In this document: in pieces, positions 8,071 through 18,393 of the stretch
Numbering within the stretch: position 1 is the first letter of the stretch
How the letters are laid out: every line of letters begins with the position of its first letter
Source: Pseudomonas prosekii
GTDB lineage: Bacteria > Pseudomonadota > Gammaproteobacteria > Pseudomonadales > Pseudomonadaceae
Direction: 5' to 3'
DNA length: 64,000 nucleotides
Assembly: GCF_900105155.1 (NCBI RefSeq)
Contig: NZ_LT629762.1
Coordinates: forward strand, 2,108,001 to 2,172,000
Program-made: the position numbers and the translations under genes
Notes under the pieces: model-generated
The model's input: the letters and a program-made list of their open reading frames with translations, nothing else
The model's database searches: none
What the model was told of the DNA's origin: nothing

Positions 8071-8643
8071 ATGACACTCAAACGCATCCTCGGCGCCCTC
8101 GCCCTGCTGCTGACTCCGGCGATCGCTCTGGCCCACCCGGGCCACGGCGACAACGGCTTGATCGCCGGGATCAGCCACCCGATTTTCGGCCTCGATCACT
8201 TGCTGGCGATGCTCGCGGTGGGTTTGTGGGCGGCGCAGCAACAAGGCGCGGCGCGTTGGGCGCTGCCGTGCACGTTCGTCGGCACCATGCTGATCGGCGG
8301 CATGCTCGGTTTTGAAGGGCTGGGCCTGCCGGCGCTGGAGAGCGGGATTGCCGCGTCGGTGCTCGCGCTGGGCCTGGCCGTGGCGCTGGCGGTGCGTCCG
8401 CCGCTGAGCATGGCGGTCGGTGCGACGGCGTTGTTTGCGCTGTTTCATGGCGTGGCGCATGGTCTGGAATTGCCCGAGATGTCCAGCCCATGGGCCTATG
8501 CCGCCGGTTTTGTGGTGGCGACTGCGGCGCTGCACGCGGCGGGTTATGCGCTGGTGCGCGTGCTGCCGACAGCAGCGGCGCCGGTGATTCGCCTCGCGGG
8601 CGCGGCGTCGGCGGCGACTGGGGTGTGGTTGCTGGCGGGCTGA
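8071..8643 (+). CDS. HupE/UreJ family membrane protein (putative nickel permease)
   Basis: This 190-residue, very hydrophobic protein has an N-terminal signal-like segment (MTLKRILGALALLLTPAIALA) followed by the HupE/UreJ signature HPGHGDNGLIAGISHPIFGLDH at about residues 22-43. About six further hydrophobic segments follow, with His residues in the fourth (LFALFHGVAHGLE). HupE/UreJ proteins supply nickel to hydrogenase or urease. It lies 29 bp after ureG with its own AAGGA site, so it is probably the last gene of the ureEFG operon. A palindromic repeat lies downstream at 8664-8694. Confidence 0.85.
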   Translation: MTLKRILGALALLLTPAIALAHPGHGDNGLIAGISHPIFGLDHLLAMLAVGLWAAQQQGAARWALPCTFVGTMLIGGMLGFEGLGLPALESGIAASVLALGLAVALAVRPPLSMAVGATALFALFHGVAHGLELPEMSSPWAYAAGFVVATAALHAAGYALVRVLPTAAAPVIRLAGAASAATGVWLLAG

Positions 8644-8663
8644 GTTTTTATCTGAGCGCAACC

Positions 8664-8694
8664 GATCGTTCCCATGTTCTGCATGGGAACGATC
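8664..8694. repeat. Perfect 13-bp palindrome (GATCGTTCCCATG type)
   Basis: GATCGTTCCCATG and CATGGGAACGATC face each other around a 5-nt loop, 20 bp after the hupE stop. It is a copy of the small palindromic repeat family also seen at 2199. The hairpin could end or stabilise the urease accessory transcript, but it lacks a T-run. Confidence 0.65.
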
Positions 8695-8752
8695 AATGCG
8701 CTCACTCTGCTAACATGTCGCGCAATCGCCCCTGCCGTGACGACGCCAGCCA

Positions 8753-9886
8753 ATGCTTTCTGTTTCCCGCTCCGCCTCCCAGCCTGAATTGACCGCCCTG
8801 TTCGCCTCGGTGCAACAGCATTTCGAGGACGTGATCGTGCCGCTCTGGCAAGGTCCCGGCTGGAACGCTGATATGGCGTTGCCGTATGAAGCGCTGGACG
8901 CCGAGCATCAGCCGTTGCCCCCGCAGCGCTATCGAGCGATGGCTTGCGCGCGTCAGCTGTACCTGTTTTCCAGCCTGATTGGCCAAGTGCCAGCGGCGGA
9001 GGAGCGTGCGGCGGCGCTGTTTCGTTCGTTGCAGCAGCACTTTCACGATGCCGAGCACGGTGGCTGGTTCCACAGCATCGATGCGCAAGGCGCGCCGCTG
9101 GATCAGCGCAAAGACCTCTACACCCACGCCTTCATCCTGTTCGCCTGCGCCCATTATTGGGACAAGGTGCGCGAGCCCCTGGTGGAATCGGTGCTCAACG
9201 CCGCGCTGCAAGTCATCGCACAACGTTTTGCCACGGACGACGGTCTGTACGAAGCCAGCCTTGAGCGTGACTGGTCGTCGCTGAACAGCGGCCCGCTGCA
9301 AAACCCGCTGATGCATCTGGCCGAAGCCTTCCTCGCCACGCTGTCGGTGCGCGAAGACGCCGCCGCCGAGGACGCGCTGCTGAAGTTATGCACAGCCATG
9401 CAGGAGCAATTCGTCGATCCGCAGACCCGTGTGTTGATGGAGAAACCGTTGGGCGCTGTGGATAACTGGTTTGAGCCGGGGCATCAGTTCGAGTGGTATT
9501 TCCTGCTGGAGTCGTCGCCGTTGCTGCGCGGTTCGCAGTTGCATGAATCGCTGGACCGGGCCTTCGCACTCACCGAGCGCCTCGGCGTCGCTGAACACAG
9601 CGGCGCGGTGCTGGCGATGCTTGATCTGCAGGACGGTGGCAGCGCCAAGGATTCGACTCAACGCATCTGGGCGCAGGCTGAATACCTGCGCGCGCTGACG
9701 TTGCGCCCACACAGCGAAGCGCCGGTGCTGCGCCAGTTGCAGGCGTTGCAGCAGCGTTTTCTGCATGTCGGCGGCTGGTTCGAATGCCGCGATGAAGCGG
9801 GTGAAGTCAGCCGCAAGGACATGCCTTCGACCACGCCTTATCATTTGGCGACTTGTTATCGTGGGTTGGTTGAATATCTGCGCTAA
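8753..9886 (+). CDS. AGE-family epimerase/isomerase
   Basis: The 377-residue protein matches the N-acylglucosamine 2-epimerase (AGE) family, an (alpha/alpha)6 barrel. Family hallmarks are GGWFHSIDAQG near residue 103, KDLYTHAFILFACAHY near 120, the repeated E/H-rich helices (NPLMHLAEAFLA, EPGHQFEWYFLLES) and a final YHLATCYRGL. Characterised relatives isomerise mannose/fructose or cellobiose, or epimerise N-acylglucosamine; the substrate here cannot be read from sequence. There is no strong ribosome site in front of the ATG. The gene is flanked by repeats and appears monocistronic. Confidence 0.8.
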   Translation: MLSVSRSASQPELTALFASVQQHFEDVIVPLWQGPGWNADMALPYEALDAEHQPLPPQRYRAMACARQLYLFSSLIGQVPAAEERAAALFRSLQQHFHDAEHGGWFHSIDAQGAPLDQRKDLYTHAFILFACAHYWDKVREPLVESVLNAALQVIAQRFATDDGLYEASLERDWSSLNSGPLQNPLMHLAEAFLATLSVREDAAAEDALLKLCTAMQEQFVDPQTRVLMEKPLGAVDNWFEPGHQFEWYFLLESSPLLRGSQLHESLDRAFALTERLGVAEHSGAVLAMLDLQDGGSAKDSTQRIWAQAEYLRALTLRPHSEAPVLRQLQALQQRFLHVGGWFECRDEAGEVSRKDMPSTTPYHLATCYRGLVEYLR

Positions 9887-9896
9887 CCGGCAGACC

Positions 9897-9992
9897 GCTT
9901 TCGCGGGCAAGCCTCGCTCCTACAGGGGTCGTGTTGAATCGCGATAATGCGAACGACACCAATCTGTAGGAGCGAGGCTTGCCCGCGAAGAG
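9897..9992. repeat. REPIN
   Basis: Facing REP arms (CTTTCGCGGGCAAGCCTCGC and TGTAGGAGCGAGGCTTGCCC) lie about 40 bp apart, between the epimerase and the convergent CDF-family gene. Confidence 0.85.
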
Positions 9993-10016
9993 GGCCTCAA
10001 AGCGGTCACCGGCTAA

Positions 10017-10922
10017 TCACGCGATCCACTTGCGATCCCCGGTAAAGCTGATGGTCAACCAACGCGCCGCATCGGCCTGACCCAACTTTGCCGAAATCTC
10101 CTCGCGCAACGCATCCAGTTGCCCGACGCCTTGCAGCGGATAATCCGCCGGCAACACCACGTGAATCTCGATAAACCGCGCCCGCCCGTGCTTTTGCACG
10201 TAGGAGCTGTAGTCGTCGAAACCGTGCTCGACCTTCGCCGAGTCCATCACCTGGCGCACTTTGTCGTCGAGTTTATCCGGGGCAATCCCCAGCACATCGC
10301 GCAGCGCCGGACGCAGAATCTTGAACGCCGGGGGCAGCATGCTCAGCGCCAGCACGATCAGGATCAGCGGGTCGACATACACCGCCCACTCGTTGTAACC
10401 CTGAGAGGTCAGCAGCAGCGCCGTGAGGAAACTCACCAGCAGCCCGACCGAGAGCATCGCGTCGACCAGCCAACTGATGTTGTCGAACTGGATCAGCGTG
10501 GATCTGAGCTTGCGGTTGCGATGGCGAACGTAGAAGAAATAGGCGAACTCGACCACGGTAAACACCGCGGCATAGATGATCACCAGCCCCAACTCGATCT
10601 CGCGGCCACCATTGATGATGCCGAACACGCCATTAAGGAAGGCGTAGATCGCAATCAGGAACAGGAAACTGCCTTCGATCAGCAACACCATCGGCTCCAG
10701 GTGCCAATAGCCGAACTGGAAGCGGTGGTTACTTTCTTTGGCGATAAGTTTGGCGGTGATCAGCATCAGGACCTTGATGAAGGTCGCGATCAAAGAGAAA
10801 AAACCATCGAACAGGATGGATTGGGCACCTGAAACAAAACCGGTAACGATCCCGGCGATCGCCACGGCGAACATCAGGATGGTCGATTGTTTGAGCAGCG
10901 ACTGCTCACCTCGGTTACTCAC
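10017..10922 (-). CDS. Cation diffusion facilitator family transporter
   Basis: This inner-membrane protein of 301 residues has about six transmembrane segments and a C-terminal cytoplasmic ferredoxin-like domain (ARFIEIHVVLP near residue 248). I take the GTG at 10922 as start (VSNRGEQSLLKQST) because a strong GAGGAGG site lies 6-7 bp upstream; the ATG frame further upstream runs through a REP element and is unlikely. CDF proteins export divalent metals by proton exchange. The helix-2 and helix-5 metal sites look atypical: around SILFDGFFSLIAT and NISWLVDAMLSVG the usual H/D-xxx-D pairs are incomplete. Substrate and even transport activity are therefore uncertain. Confidence 0.8.
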   Translation of the reverse strand: MSNRGEQSLLKQSTILMFAVAIAGIVTGFVSGAQSILFDGFFSLIATFIKVLMLITAKLIAKESNHRFQFGYWHLEPMVLLIEGSFLFLIAIYAFLNGVFGIINGGREIELGLVIIYAAVFTVVEFAYFFYVRHRNRKLRSTLIQFDNISWLVDAMLSVGLLVSFLTALLLTSQGYNEWAVYVDPLILIVLALSMLPPAFKILRPALRDVLGIAPDKLDDKVRQVMDSAKVEHGFDDYSSYVQKHGRARFIEIHVVLPADYPLQGVGQLDALREEISAKLGQADAARWLTISFTGDRKWIA

Positions 10923-10992
10923 GTAGCCTCCTCTGAAAACTGGGTTGTGGGCAGGGAGTCTACCTGATGTGCGGTTGTCGCCTGTTATGACC

Positions 10993-11087
10993 TCATCGCG
11001 AGCAAGCTCGCTCCCACAGTGGTTATGGGTCGTGCCCATCCCGGCGCACGCCACCCAACCTGTAGGAGCAAAGCTTGCTCGCGATAG
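10993..11087. repeat. REPIN
   Basis: Facing REP arms (CATCGCGAGCAAGCTCGCTC and TGTAGGAGCAAAGCTTGCTC) lie about 45 bp apart, between the CDF gene and the dehydrogenase gene. Confidence 0.85.
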
Positions 11088-11100
11088 CCGTTACGCGGTC

Positions 11101-11871
11101 TTACGCCTTGCTTTCTTTGCGCTCAATCGCGAAACCGGCCCAGCTCTGGCTCACCGGCATCAGCTCCAGGCTGTTGATGTTGATGTGCGCCGGCGCGTTC
11201 ATTACCCAGAAAATGGTGTCGGCAATGTCCTGCGGCTGGATCGGCTCGGCACCGGCGTAAGTGGCGTCGTAACGCTCCTTGTCACCGGCAAAACGCACCA
11301 GCGAAAACTCGCTCTCGCACAGGCCCGGCTCGATATTGCTGACGCGTACGCCAGTGCCTTGCAGGTCGCAGCGCAGGTTCACCGAGAACTGTTTGACGAA
11401 CGCCTTGCTCGCGCCATACACGTGGCTGCCCGGATACGGGTAGTTGCCGGCGACCGAGCCGAGGTTGACGATGCCGGCGCCACGACCATGGGCAATCAGG
11501 CGCGGCAACAGCAGCCGAGTGCTGTACATCAGGCCTTTGATGTTGGTATCGACCATGGTGTCCCAGTCGTCCAGATCACACTTCGGCGCCGGGTCCACGC
11601 CCAGTGCCAGGCCGGCGTTATTGATCAGCCCGCGCAGCTTGGCGAAGGATGGCGGCAGGTTGGCAATCGCCTCCTCCATCGCCTTGCGATCGCGTACGTC
11701 GAGCACCAGGCCATGCACTTCGGTCTGCTTCGACAGCTCGGCGCACAAGGCGTTAAGGCGTTCTTCACGACGGCCCGTCAGCACCAGCTTCCAGCCAGCC
11801 TCGGCAAAACGACGGGCACAGGCTTCGCCAAAACCGGACGTTGCGCCGGTGATAAACAGGGTGTTGGACAT
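11101..11871 (-). CDS. Short-chain dehydrogenase/reductase (YdfG-like)
   Basis: This 256-residue classical SDR has the cofactor motif TGATSGFG at residues 8-15, with TGRREERL suggesting NADP(H). NNAG lies near 89, the catalytic Ser in NLGSVAGNYPYPGSHVYGASK near 138, and Tyr-xxx-Lys follows in YGASK. It resembles E. coli YdfG, which reduces 3-hydroxy acids and malonic semialdehyde or acts on L-serine/allo-threonine. The true substrate is not determinable from sequence. The start MSNTLFITGATSG is favoured over an in-frame upstream ATG because it has GGAG just upstream and the expected family length. It appears monocistronic. Confidence 0.85.
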   Translation of the reverse strand: MSNTLFITGATSGFGEACARRFAEAGWKLVLTGRREERLNALCAELSKQTEVHGLVLDVRDRKAMEEAIANLPPSFAKLRGLINNAGLALGVDPAPKCDLDDWDTMVDTNIKGLMYSTRLLLPRLIAHGRGAGIVNLGSVAGNYPYPGSHVYGASKAFVKQFSVNLRCDLQGTGVRVSNIEPGLCESEFSLVRFAGDKERYDATYAGAEPIQPQDIADTIFWVMNAPAHININSLELMPVSQSWAGFAIERKESKA

Positions 11872-11983
11872 CGTGTTCTCCTTGCTTCGACTGACCGGCA
11901 GCCATTGGAATAGAAAATCAGCCGCCAGCATGCCCGCGCGCGCCCGCAGCAGCAACTGGCACGCCCCAATTGGACGCATTCAT

Positions 11984-12106
11984 GTAGCAGCTGGCGAAGC
12001 CTGCGTTCGGCTGCGAAGCAGTCGCCCATCGGCGGCAAACAGTGAAAGTGGCGTTGTATGGATTACGACTGCTGCGCAGCCGAACGCAGGCTCCGCCAGC
12101 TGCTAC
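11984..12106. repeat. Palindromic repeat, GTAGCAGCTGGCGAAG family
   Basis: GTAGCAGCTGGCGAAGCCTG opens and CAGGCTCCGCCAGCTGCTAC closes an inverted pair with inner arms CGGCTGCGAAGCAGTCG and CGACTGCTGCGCAGCCG. It is a third REP family, the same as the duplicated elements at 56826-57134. Confidence 0.8.
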
Positions 12107-12163
12107 AAGGGCCGTGTTTTCTGTACGAAAAACGATCAACCGGCGCAACGCCTTGTGCGTCGT

Positions 12164-12674
12164 GGCTTGCAGCCATGTGCGCGCACGTTATCCACAGGCC
12201 GGTCCACAGTCTTTGGGGGCAAGTGCAAAAGCTGCAAGCCGCTGTGTATAAGGCTTTGCGGGCAGAATCGAAAGTTTTTCGCTTGACCCTGAACACCCCA
12301 CCGTGTAGCCCATGGCATTTTGCACGATTGACCGCTCAAACCGACGATGGCGCCAAGCCAGTAACGACGGCCCTCAGCGCAGTCTTTCCAGAGTTTAACC
12401 ACAGACTTATCCACAGGCTGAGCGGCAGCGAATTCGGCCGTTTTGACCCTCAACAAAAAGGTTGACAACAGCCGCTGTCAGTCCGGCAAAAACGCCTGAT
12501 CAAAAAACAACCATCCTTCTGCAAGCCACGGTTTGCAAGGCTTGCAGCCAGCTACTCCCACGTTATTCACAGCCAGTTCCACAGCAAACGGGGACAAGTC
12601 AAAAGCGTGACAAAACAACTATTTGCAGCGGCTTTATGTCGCGGTTTCAGAGCATGTGAATATTGTTTTCCACA
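12164..12674. other. Non-coding region with paired DnaA-box-like motifs
   Basis: This stretch between two repeat elements encodes no convincing protein. It contains three consensus DnaA boxes in the same orientation: TTATCCACA at 12188-12196 and 12407-12415, and TTATTCACA at 12563-12571. Each has a partner ending in CCACA offset by exactly 12 bp (12200-12208, 12395-12403 as TTAACCACA, and 12575-12583), and TTTTCCACA lies at 12666-12674. The blocks around 12168 and 12540 are diverged direct repeats sharing GCTTGCAGCCA, the paired boxes and GGGG-CAAGT-CAAAAGC. The conservation of spacing suggests a functional DnaA-binding or titration element rather than chance. There is no neighbouring dnaA, dnaN or rpmH gene. 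Confidence 0.5.
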
Positions 12675-12701
12675 ATTTCCCGAAACCGCACATACGGACC
12701 T

Positions 12702-12791
12702 TGTGGGAGCGAGCTTGCTCGCGATGACGCAAGCTCATCCAGCATCAATGTGACCGATACACCGCCATCGCGAGCAAGCTCACTCCTACAA
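12702..12791. repeat. REPIN
   Basis: Facing REP arms (TGTGGGAGCGAGCTTGCTCG and ATCGCGAGCAAGCTCACTCC) lie about 40 bp apart, just before the terminator of the liv operon. Confidence 0.85.
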
Positions 12792-12817
12792 GAGATTTTC
12801 AGTGTATTGAAGACGTA

Positions 12818-12851
12818 AAAAAGCCCCGGCGATTGCTCGTCGGGGCTTTTT
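12818..12851 (-). terminator. Terminator of the liv operon
   Basis: AAAAAGCCCCG and CGGGGCTTTTT form the stem, with A/T runs on both sides, so it can work in both directions. It lies 16 bp beyond the livF stop and closes the leftward livKHMGF transcript. Confidence 0.85.
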
Positions 12852-12867
12852 CTATTTCAGCGGCGTA

Positions 12868-13580
12868 TCAATGCCCGCCCAGATAAGCGTTGCGCACCTC
12901 TTCATTGACCAGCAATTCCTTGCCGGTGCCGGAGAGACGAATCTCGCCGTTGACCATCACGTACGCGCGGTCCGACAGTTTCAGCGCGTGGTTGGCGTTC
13001 TGCTCGACCAGGAAGATGGTCATCCCGGTTTTCGCCAGTTCGCGCAACGTCGAGAAGATCTGTTTCACCACAATCGGCGCCAGGCCCAGGCTCGGTTCAT
13101 CCAGCAACAACAACTTCGGTCGGCTCATCAATGCACGGGCGATCGCGAGCATTTGCTGCTCGCCGCCGGACATGGTCATGGCCCGCTGGGTGCGCCGCTC
13201 TTCGAGCCGTGGAAACAGCTCGAACATCCGTTGCATGTCTTCCTTGGCGTACTTGTCGCCGATGGGAATGGTGCCCATCAGCAGGTTTTCCTCGACGGTC
13301 ATGTCGGGGAACACCCGCCGCCCTTCCGGCGATTGCGCGATGCCGTGCGAGGCGATGTAGTGCGACGACTTGTGGGTGATGTCCACGCCTTGATAGATGA
13401 TTTGCCCACTCGCCGCCCGTGGCTGGCCGAAGATCGACATCAGCAGGGTCGACTTGCCGGCGCCGTTGGAGCCGATCAGGCTGACGGTTTCACCTTCGTT
13501 GATTTGCAGCGAGACTTTTTTCAGGGCCTGGATCGGCCCGTAAAACACATCCAGATCCTTCAGTTCGAGGATGGGTTGGC

Positions 13581-13584
<4 letters not shown>
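12868..13584 (-). CDS. livF: Branched-chain amino-acid ABC transporter ATPase LivF
   Basis: The 238-residue nucleotide-binding subunit has Walker A GSNGAGKST (38-46), the ABC signature MSGGEQ (138-143), Walker B LLLLDEP (158-164) and an H-loop in FLVEQNAN. The segment SHGIAQSPEGRRVFPDMTVEENL is typical of LivF. It pairs with LivG to power uptake of leucine, isoleucine and valine. It is the last gene of livH-M-G-F, overlaps livG by 4 bp, and is followed by a terminator. P. aeruginosa calls the equivalent gene braG. Confidence 0.95.
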
Positions 13585-14452
<868 letters not shown>

Positions 14453-14456
<4 letters not shown>

Positions 14457-15736
14457 GGCGCTACTCCTTTACGCGGTGTCACACCGGTACGACTGATCCG
14501 GATCAAGCCACGCGGGCGCCAGATCATCATCAACACCATCAGGATGCCGAACAGCAACACGCGGTATTCGGCAAAGCCACGCAGCAGTTCCGGGGCAACG
14601 GTCAGCACGAACGCTGCGATCACCACGCCGATGGTCGAGCCCATGCCGCCGAGAACGACGATGGCGAGGATCAATGCCGATTCGAAGAAAGTGAACGAGG
14701 TCGGGTTGACGAAGCCTTGGTAAGTCGCAAAGAACACCCCGGCCAGACCCGCCGTCGAAGCGCCGATGGTGAACGCCGAGAGCTTCACCAGCACGTGGTT
14801 CAGGCCCATCGAGCGGCAAGCGATTTCGTCTTCGCGCAGCGCTTCCCAGGCGCGGCCGACCGGCATTTTGACCAACCGATGCTTGATGTACAGCACGGCC
14901 AGAACCACCAGGAACAACACCGCGTAAATGAAGTAATACTTCACATCCGGGTTGTAGGCGATGCCGAAGAACTCATGGAACGGGACGCCGCCCTCCTTCG
15001 CACGTTTGCCGAATTCGAGGCCAAAGAATGTCGGCAACGGGGCCGCCATGCCATTCGGGCCGCCGGTCAGCGACAGCCAGTTGTTGAGCACCAGACGGAT
15101 GATTTCACCGAAACCCAACGTCACGATGGCCAGATAGTCACCGTGCAGACGCAACACCGGGAAACCGAGGATGCAACCGGCCAGGCCCGCAGTGATCGCC
15201 GCCAGTGGCAGCACGGTCCAGAAACCCAAGCCGAGGTATTGATAACCGAGTGCCAGACCGTAAGCGCCAATCGCGTAGAACGCCACGTAACCCAGGTCGA
15301 GCAGCCCGGCCAGACCGACCACGATGTTCAGGCCCAGGCCCAGCAACACGTAGATCAAACCGAGAATGACCACGCCCAGCAGGTAGGAGTTGGAGAAAAA
15401 CGGAAACACCACGGCGACGACGATCAGGATCGGAATGATCCAGCGCAGTCGGGTTTTGTAATCGGGCGGCAGTACATGAACCCCGGAGCCAGTGCTTTCA
15501 AAGCCTTCGAGAATGCGCAGGCCTTTCGACGTTTGCAGGAACAGGCTCAGGGCAAACCGACCGGCCATGACGATGGCGACAATCCACGCCACGCGCGTGG
15601 TTTCCAGGTTGAAGCCGTAGCCGTCGAGGACCACGCCGACAATCGGGCCGAACACAATCAGGGCAACAAGGCCGGCAAGAATCGCGTCAACCAGGCTTTT
15701 TTTGACATCAATGCTTTTTTGAGTGGTTGAAGACAT
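14453..15736 (-). CDS. livM: Branched-chain amino-acid ABC permease LivM
   Basis: The inner-membrane permease has 427 residues. An N-terminal extension with two or three hydrophobic segments precedes the conserved LivM core, GLGLNIVVGLAGLLDLGYVAFYAIGAY (about residues 136-162), and the EAA-like cytoplasmic loop GRAWEALREDEIACRSMGLN near 314. It forms the channel with LivH. It lies 3 bp after livH and overlaps livG by 4 bp. Confidence 0.95.
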
Positions 15737-15739
15737 CGC

Positions 15740-16654
<915 letters not shown>

Positions 16655-16770
16655 AACGCAATCTCACGCAGTGAGAACCTGCACACCGGGGGTGTGCGGT
16701 TCTTCTAAGGAAAATACAGATATACGTGGGAGCAATGTCAGTCAGGATCAGGCTGCACACCACCGCCCCC

Positions 16771-16859
16771 TGTAGGAGTGAGCCTGCTCGCGATAGCGGT
16801 TGAACATTCAACAAAGTCGTCGTCTGTCAGTCCGTCATCGCGAGCAGGCTCACTCCTAC
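16771..16859. repeat. REPIN between livK and livH
   Basis: Facing REP arms (TGTAGGAGTGAGCCTGCTCG and CATCGCGAGCAGGCTCACTC) lie in the livK-livH gap. REP hairpins inside ABC operons commonly protect the upstream binding-protein mRNA, which would favour high LivK output; that role here is inferred. Confidence 0.85.
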
Positions 16860-16894
16860 CAAGAGCCAATGGGGTCAGCTGATCGAGTCAGCCC

Positions 16895-18028
16895 TTACTT
16901 CTGTTTTTCCAGCTGGTGGTATTTGCCGTCCTTGTCCCACTGGTAAACCACGTAGTCGGAGACTTTCAGGTCGCCCTTGGCGTCCCAGGTCTTCTCGCCC
17001 ATCACGGTTTTCACCGGGTTTTTCTTCAGCCATTCAGCCGCTTTTTCGCCGCTGTTGGATTTGGCGCCGTTGAACGCGGCAGCCAGGGTCTGAACCGAAG
17101 CGTAGGCGTACAGCGTGTAGCCTTCAGGCTCGGTGCCGGCCTTGCGGAACTCGTCCACAACGGTCTTGCTGTCCGGCAGCAGACGCGGGTCGGCGCCGAA
17201 TGTCATCAGCACGCCATCGACAAATTGCGGGCCGCCAGCGGTGGTCACCAGTTCGTCGGTGACGATGCCGTCGTCGGACATGAACTTGACGTCTTTCAGG
17301 CCTTGCTCACGCAGTTGACGGACCAGAGGACCGGCTTCCGGGTGCAGACCACCGAAGTACACGACATCGGCGCCAGCGCCGCGGATCTTGGTGACGATGG
17401 TGCTGAAGTCTTTCTCGCCGCGGGTCAGGCCTTCATACAGCACAGGCGTTACGCCGCGCTTGGCCAGTTGCGCCTTGGTCGCGTCCGCGAGGCCTTGGCC
17501 GTAGGTGTCCTTGTCGTGCAGGACCACAACTTTTTTGCCCTTGAGCACGTCGACGATGTAGTCGCCGGCAACGATGCCTTGTTGGTCATCACGCCCGCAC
17601 ATGCGGAACATTGCGCTCAAGCCGCGCTCGGTGACGGCCGGGTTGGTCGAGCCAGGGGTGATAGCGATGATGCCCGCTTCGTCGTAGATCTCGGAGGCCG
17701 GGATGGTCGACGAGGAGCAGAAGTGACCGACCACGCCTGCCACTTTCTGGTTGCTCAGGTCCTTGGCGACCGTTACAGCCTGTTTCGGTTCGCAGGCGTC
17801 ATCGCCCTTCACCAGCACGATTTTTTCCCCGTTGACGCCGCCCGCTGCGTTGACCGCATCGGCTGCTGCCTGTGCACCCTTCATGTACTGCTCGCCAAAT
17901 GCTGCGTTGGCGCCCGTCATTGGACCCGCCACACCGATTTTTACGTCAGCCTGTGCAAACGCAGAAACACCCAACGCAGCTGCCACTGCGAGGGCCAGAA
18001 AGCCTTTTTTGTAAAACGTCTGGGACAT
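16895..18028 (-). CDS. livK: Branched-chain amino-acid binding protein LivK/BraC
   Basis: This 377-residue periplasmic type-I solute-binding protein has a signal peptide (MSQTFYKKGFLALAVAAALG...AFAQA, cleavage near 26) and then DVKIGVAGPMTGANAAFGEQ, the usual start of the ligand domain. VGHFCSSSTIPASEIY and HDKDTYGQGLADATKAQL are family motifs. The start at 18028 is chosen because GGAG lies 8-9 bp upstream; the longer frame needs a TTG. It is the first gene of the liv locus, separated from livH by a REPIN. Confidence 0.93.
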   Translation of the reverse strand: MSQTFYKKGFLALAVAAALGVSAFAQADVKIGVAGPMTGANAAFGEQYMKGAQAAADAVNAAGGVNGEKIVLVKGDDACEPKQAVTVAKDLSNQKVAGVVGHFCSSSTIPASEIYDEAGIIAITPGSTNPAVTERGLSAMFRMCGRDDQQGIVAGDYIVDVLKGKKVVVLHDKDTYGQGLADATKAQLAKRGVTPVLYEGLTRGEKDFSTIVTKIRGAGADVVYFGGLHPEAGPLVRQLREQGLKDVKFMSDDGIVTDELVTTAGGPQFVDGVLMTFGADPRLLPDSKTVVDEFRKAGTEPEGYTLYAYASVQTLAAAFNGAKSNSGEKAAEWLKKNPVKTVMGEKTWDAKGDLKVSDYVVYQWDKDGKYHQLEKQK

Positions 18029-18393
18029 GAGGTGGTGCTCCAAGGTTTTTTTTAGTTGGCACTGCGACTTCTATGAATGCTCAGAGCAAGCGCCGTGCCA
18101 TCGGTTTTTTATTCTTCAAAAAGTCGCTGCTTTCTTGTTATTTCGACTGTTTCGTTCCCATTTTCATTGGGCGTGCAACCGTCTAAACCGCGGAAGGTGA
18201 AACCATTTATTTCAAAAGGCGCAACCCGCATGCGCCATCATTGCAACCGCGGCGCCAAACGACGTGCAACCACCTTGTAACAACGTGCGTCACCGAAGTG
18301 CACACTGCTGGTGCGCAACTGCTACAACCCGCACCTTTTACAGGCTAGTCGCTGCGCGAAAAAGCGCCGCTCCCAGCAACAAATTTCAACAAG
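18029..18393. other. 365-bp intergenic region between livK and amaA
   Basis: The right part must hold the amaA 3' region and the left part the livK promoter and leader, since both genes read leftward. The DNA around 18070-18150 is comparatively AT-rich. I see no REP element, no convincing terminator and no open frame worth calling. Confidence 0.4.

Noticed and set aside
12164..12674. Chromosomal origin of replication
   Set aside because: DnaA boxes are present, but dnaA, dnaN, rpmH and an obvious AT-rich unwinding stretch are all absent, so only a secondary DnaA-binding role is considered.
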